A stretch of 5,176 nucleotides of DNA. Origin: Sulfolobaceae archaeon (GTDB taxonomy: Archaea; Thermoproteota; Thermoprotei_A; Sulfolobales; Sulfolobaceae). The stretch spans positions 1 through 5,176 of the forward strand of contig JAPYVG010000111.1 in the NCBI GenBank assembly GCA_028277025.1, in the 5' to 3' direction. Positions within the stretch are counted from its first letter, which is position 1. Each line of letters begins with the position of its first letter. Under the pieces are notes generated by a model. It was not told the DNA's origin, ran no database searches, and saw only the letters and a program-made list of their open reading frames with translations. Position numbers and translations under genes: made by a program. This document shows positions 5,030-5,176 of the stretch, piece after piece.

Positions 5030-5176
5030 TCAACTCTTCAACCTTATCCTTGATCTTACTCTTTTCAGCGTACTCTGGATAGTACTTATAAACGTATGCT
5101 ATTAAATACGGGATTGGGTCATCCTTATGTCTTTGGAGGATTTCCACGGCTCTATTCAGTTTATCCTTGTCCTCCT
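5010..5176 (-). CDS. 3' part of a minus-strand gene, hypothetical protein
   Basis: The minus strand is open from the right edge down to a TAA at 5012-5010, giving the last 54 residues of a protein that begins outside the window. The peptide is highly charged and probably alpha-helical: it begins EDKDKLNRAVEILQRHKDD, continues through PYLIAYVYKYYPEYAEKSK and ends KDKVEELIRYYHL. Codon use is even and protein-like over the whole stretch, with no stop in 54 codons. No ATG lies in frame, and the single GTG (residue 10 of the visible part) is a poor start candidate. The pattern of paired helices with Tyr and Lys/Glu would suit a small helical repeat or helical bundle, but no family is recognised. 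Its 3' end overlaps the plus-strand membrane-protein gene by 20 bp, tail to tail. Confidence 0.7.
   Translation of the reverse strand, partial: EDKDKLNRAVEILQRHKDDPIPYLIAYVYKYYPEYAEKSKIKDKVEELIRYYHL

Overview
The window reads as chromosomal DNA from a crenarchaeon, most likely of the Sulfolobales. The basis is a tRNA gene with no encoded CCA and an extra segment in the D loop, AT-rich archaeal TATA boxes placed about 26 bases before likely leaderless starts, the lack of Shine-Dalgarno motifs, and a very Asn/Ser/Thr/Tyr-rich secreted surface protein with about 30 N-glycosylation sequons. The genus cannot be fixed from the sequence alone.

Layout. Positions 1-124 hold tRNA-Glu(UUC) with its own TATA box and a probable 16-17 nt D-arm intron. 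Positions 125-590 have no confident gene: there is a possible short gene remnant next to the tRNA, then very AT-rich DNA with small palindromes and, at the end, the promoter of the next gene. Positions 591-3206 encode an 871-residue surface protein: signal peptide, a glycosidase-like (alpha/beta)8-barrel-type domain, three beta repeats of about 70 residues, two beta-sandwich domains and a C-terminal membrane anchor. The part encoding the two beta-sandwich domains (2481-3038) is sharply GC-richer than the rest and uses different codons, so the gene looks like a mosaic.

Positions 3207-3416 contain a terminator and three stacked TATA-like elements, one inside a perfect inverted repeat, plus a possible 42-codon ORF. 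Positions 3417-3752 encode a small three-helix membrane protein that ends beside a C6 tract. Positions 3753-4153 have no confident gene but contain a strong hairpin, a short start-less open stretch on the minus strand, and the promoter of the next gene. Positions 4154-5029 encode a five-helix membrane protein with a cytoplasmic C-terminal domain that may be a small beta barrel. From 5010 to the right edge lies the 3' end of a minus-strand gene, overlapping the previous gene tail to tail by 20 bp.

The genes do not form an operon: each plus-strand gene has its own promoter-like element. The three plus-strand proteins are all membrane-bound or secreted, so the region looks like variable cell-envelope content beside a tRNA gene. 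No integrase, transposase, CRISPR array or known defence gene was seen. The strongest unusual signals are the mosaic surface-protein gene and the tRNA D-arm insert.
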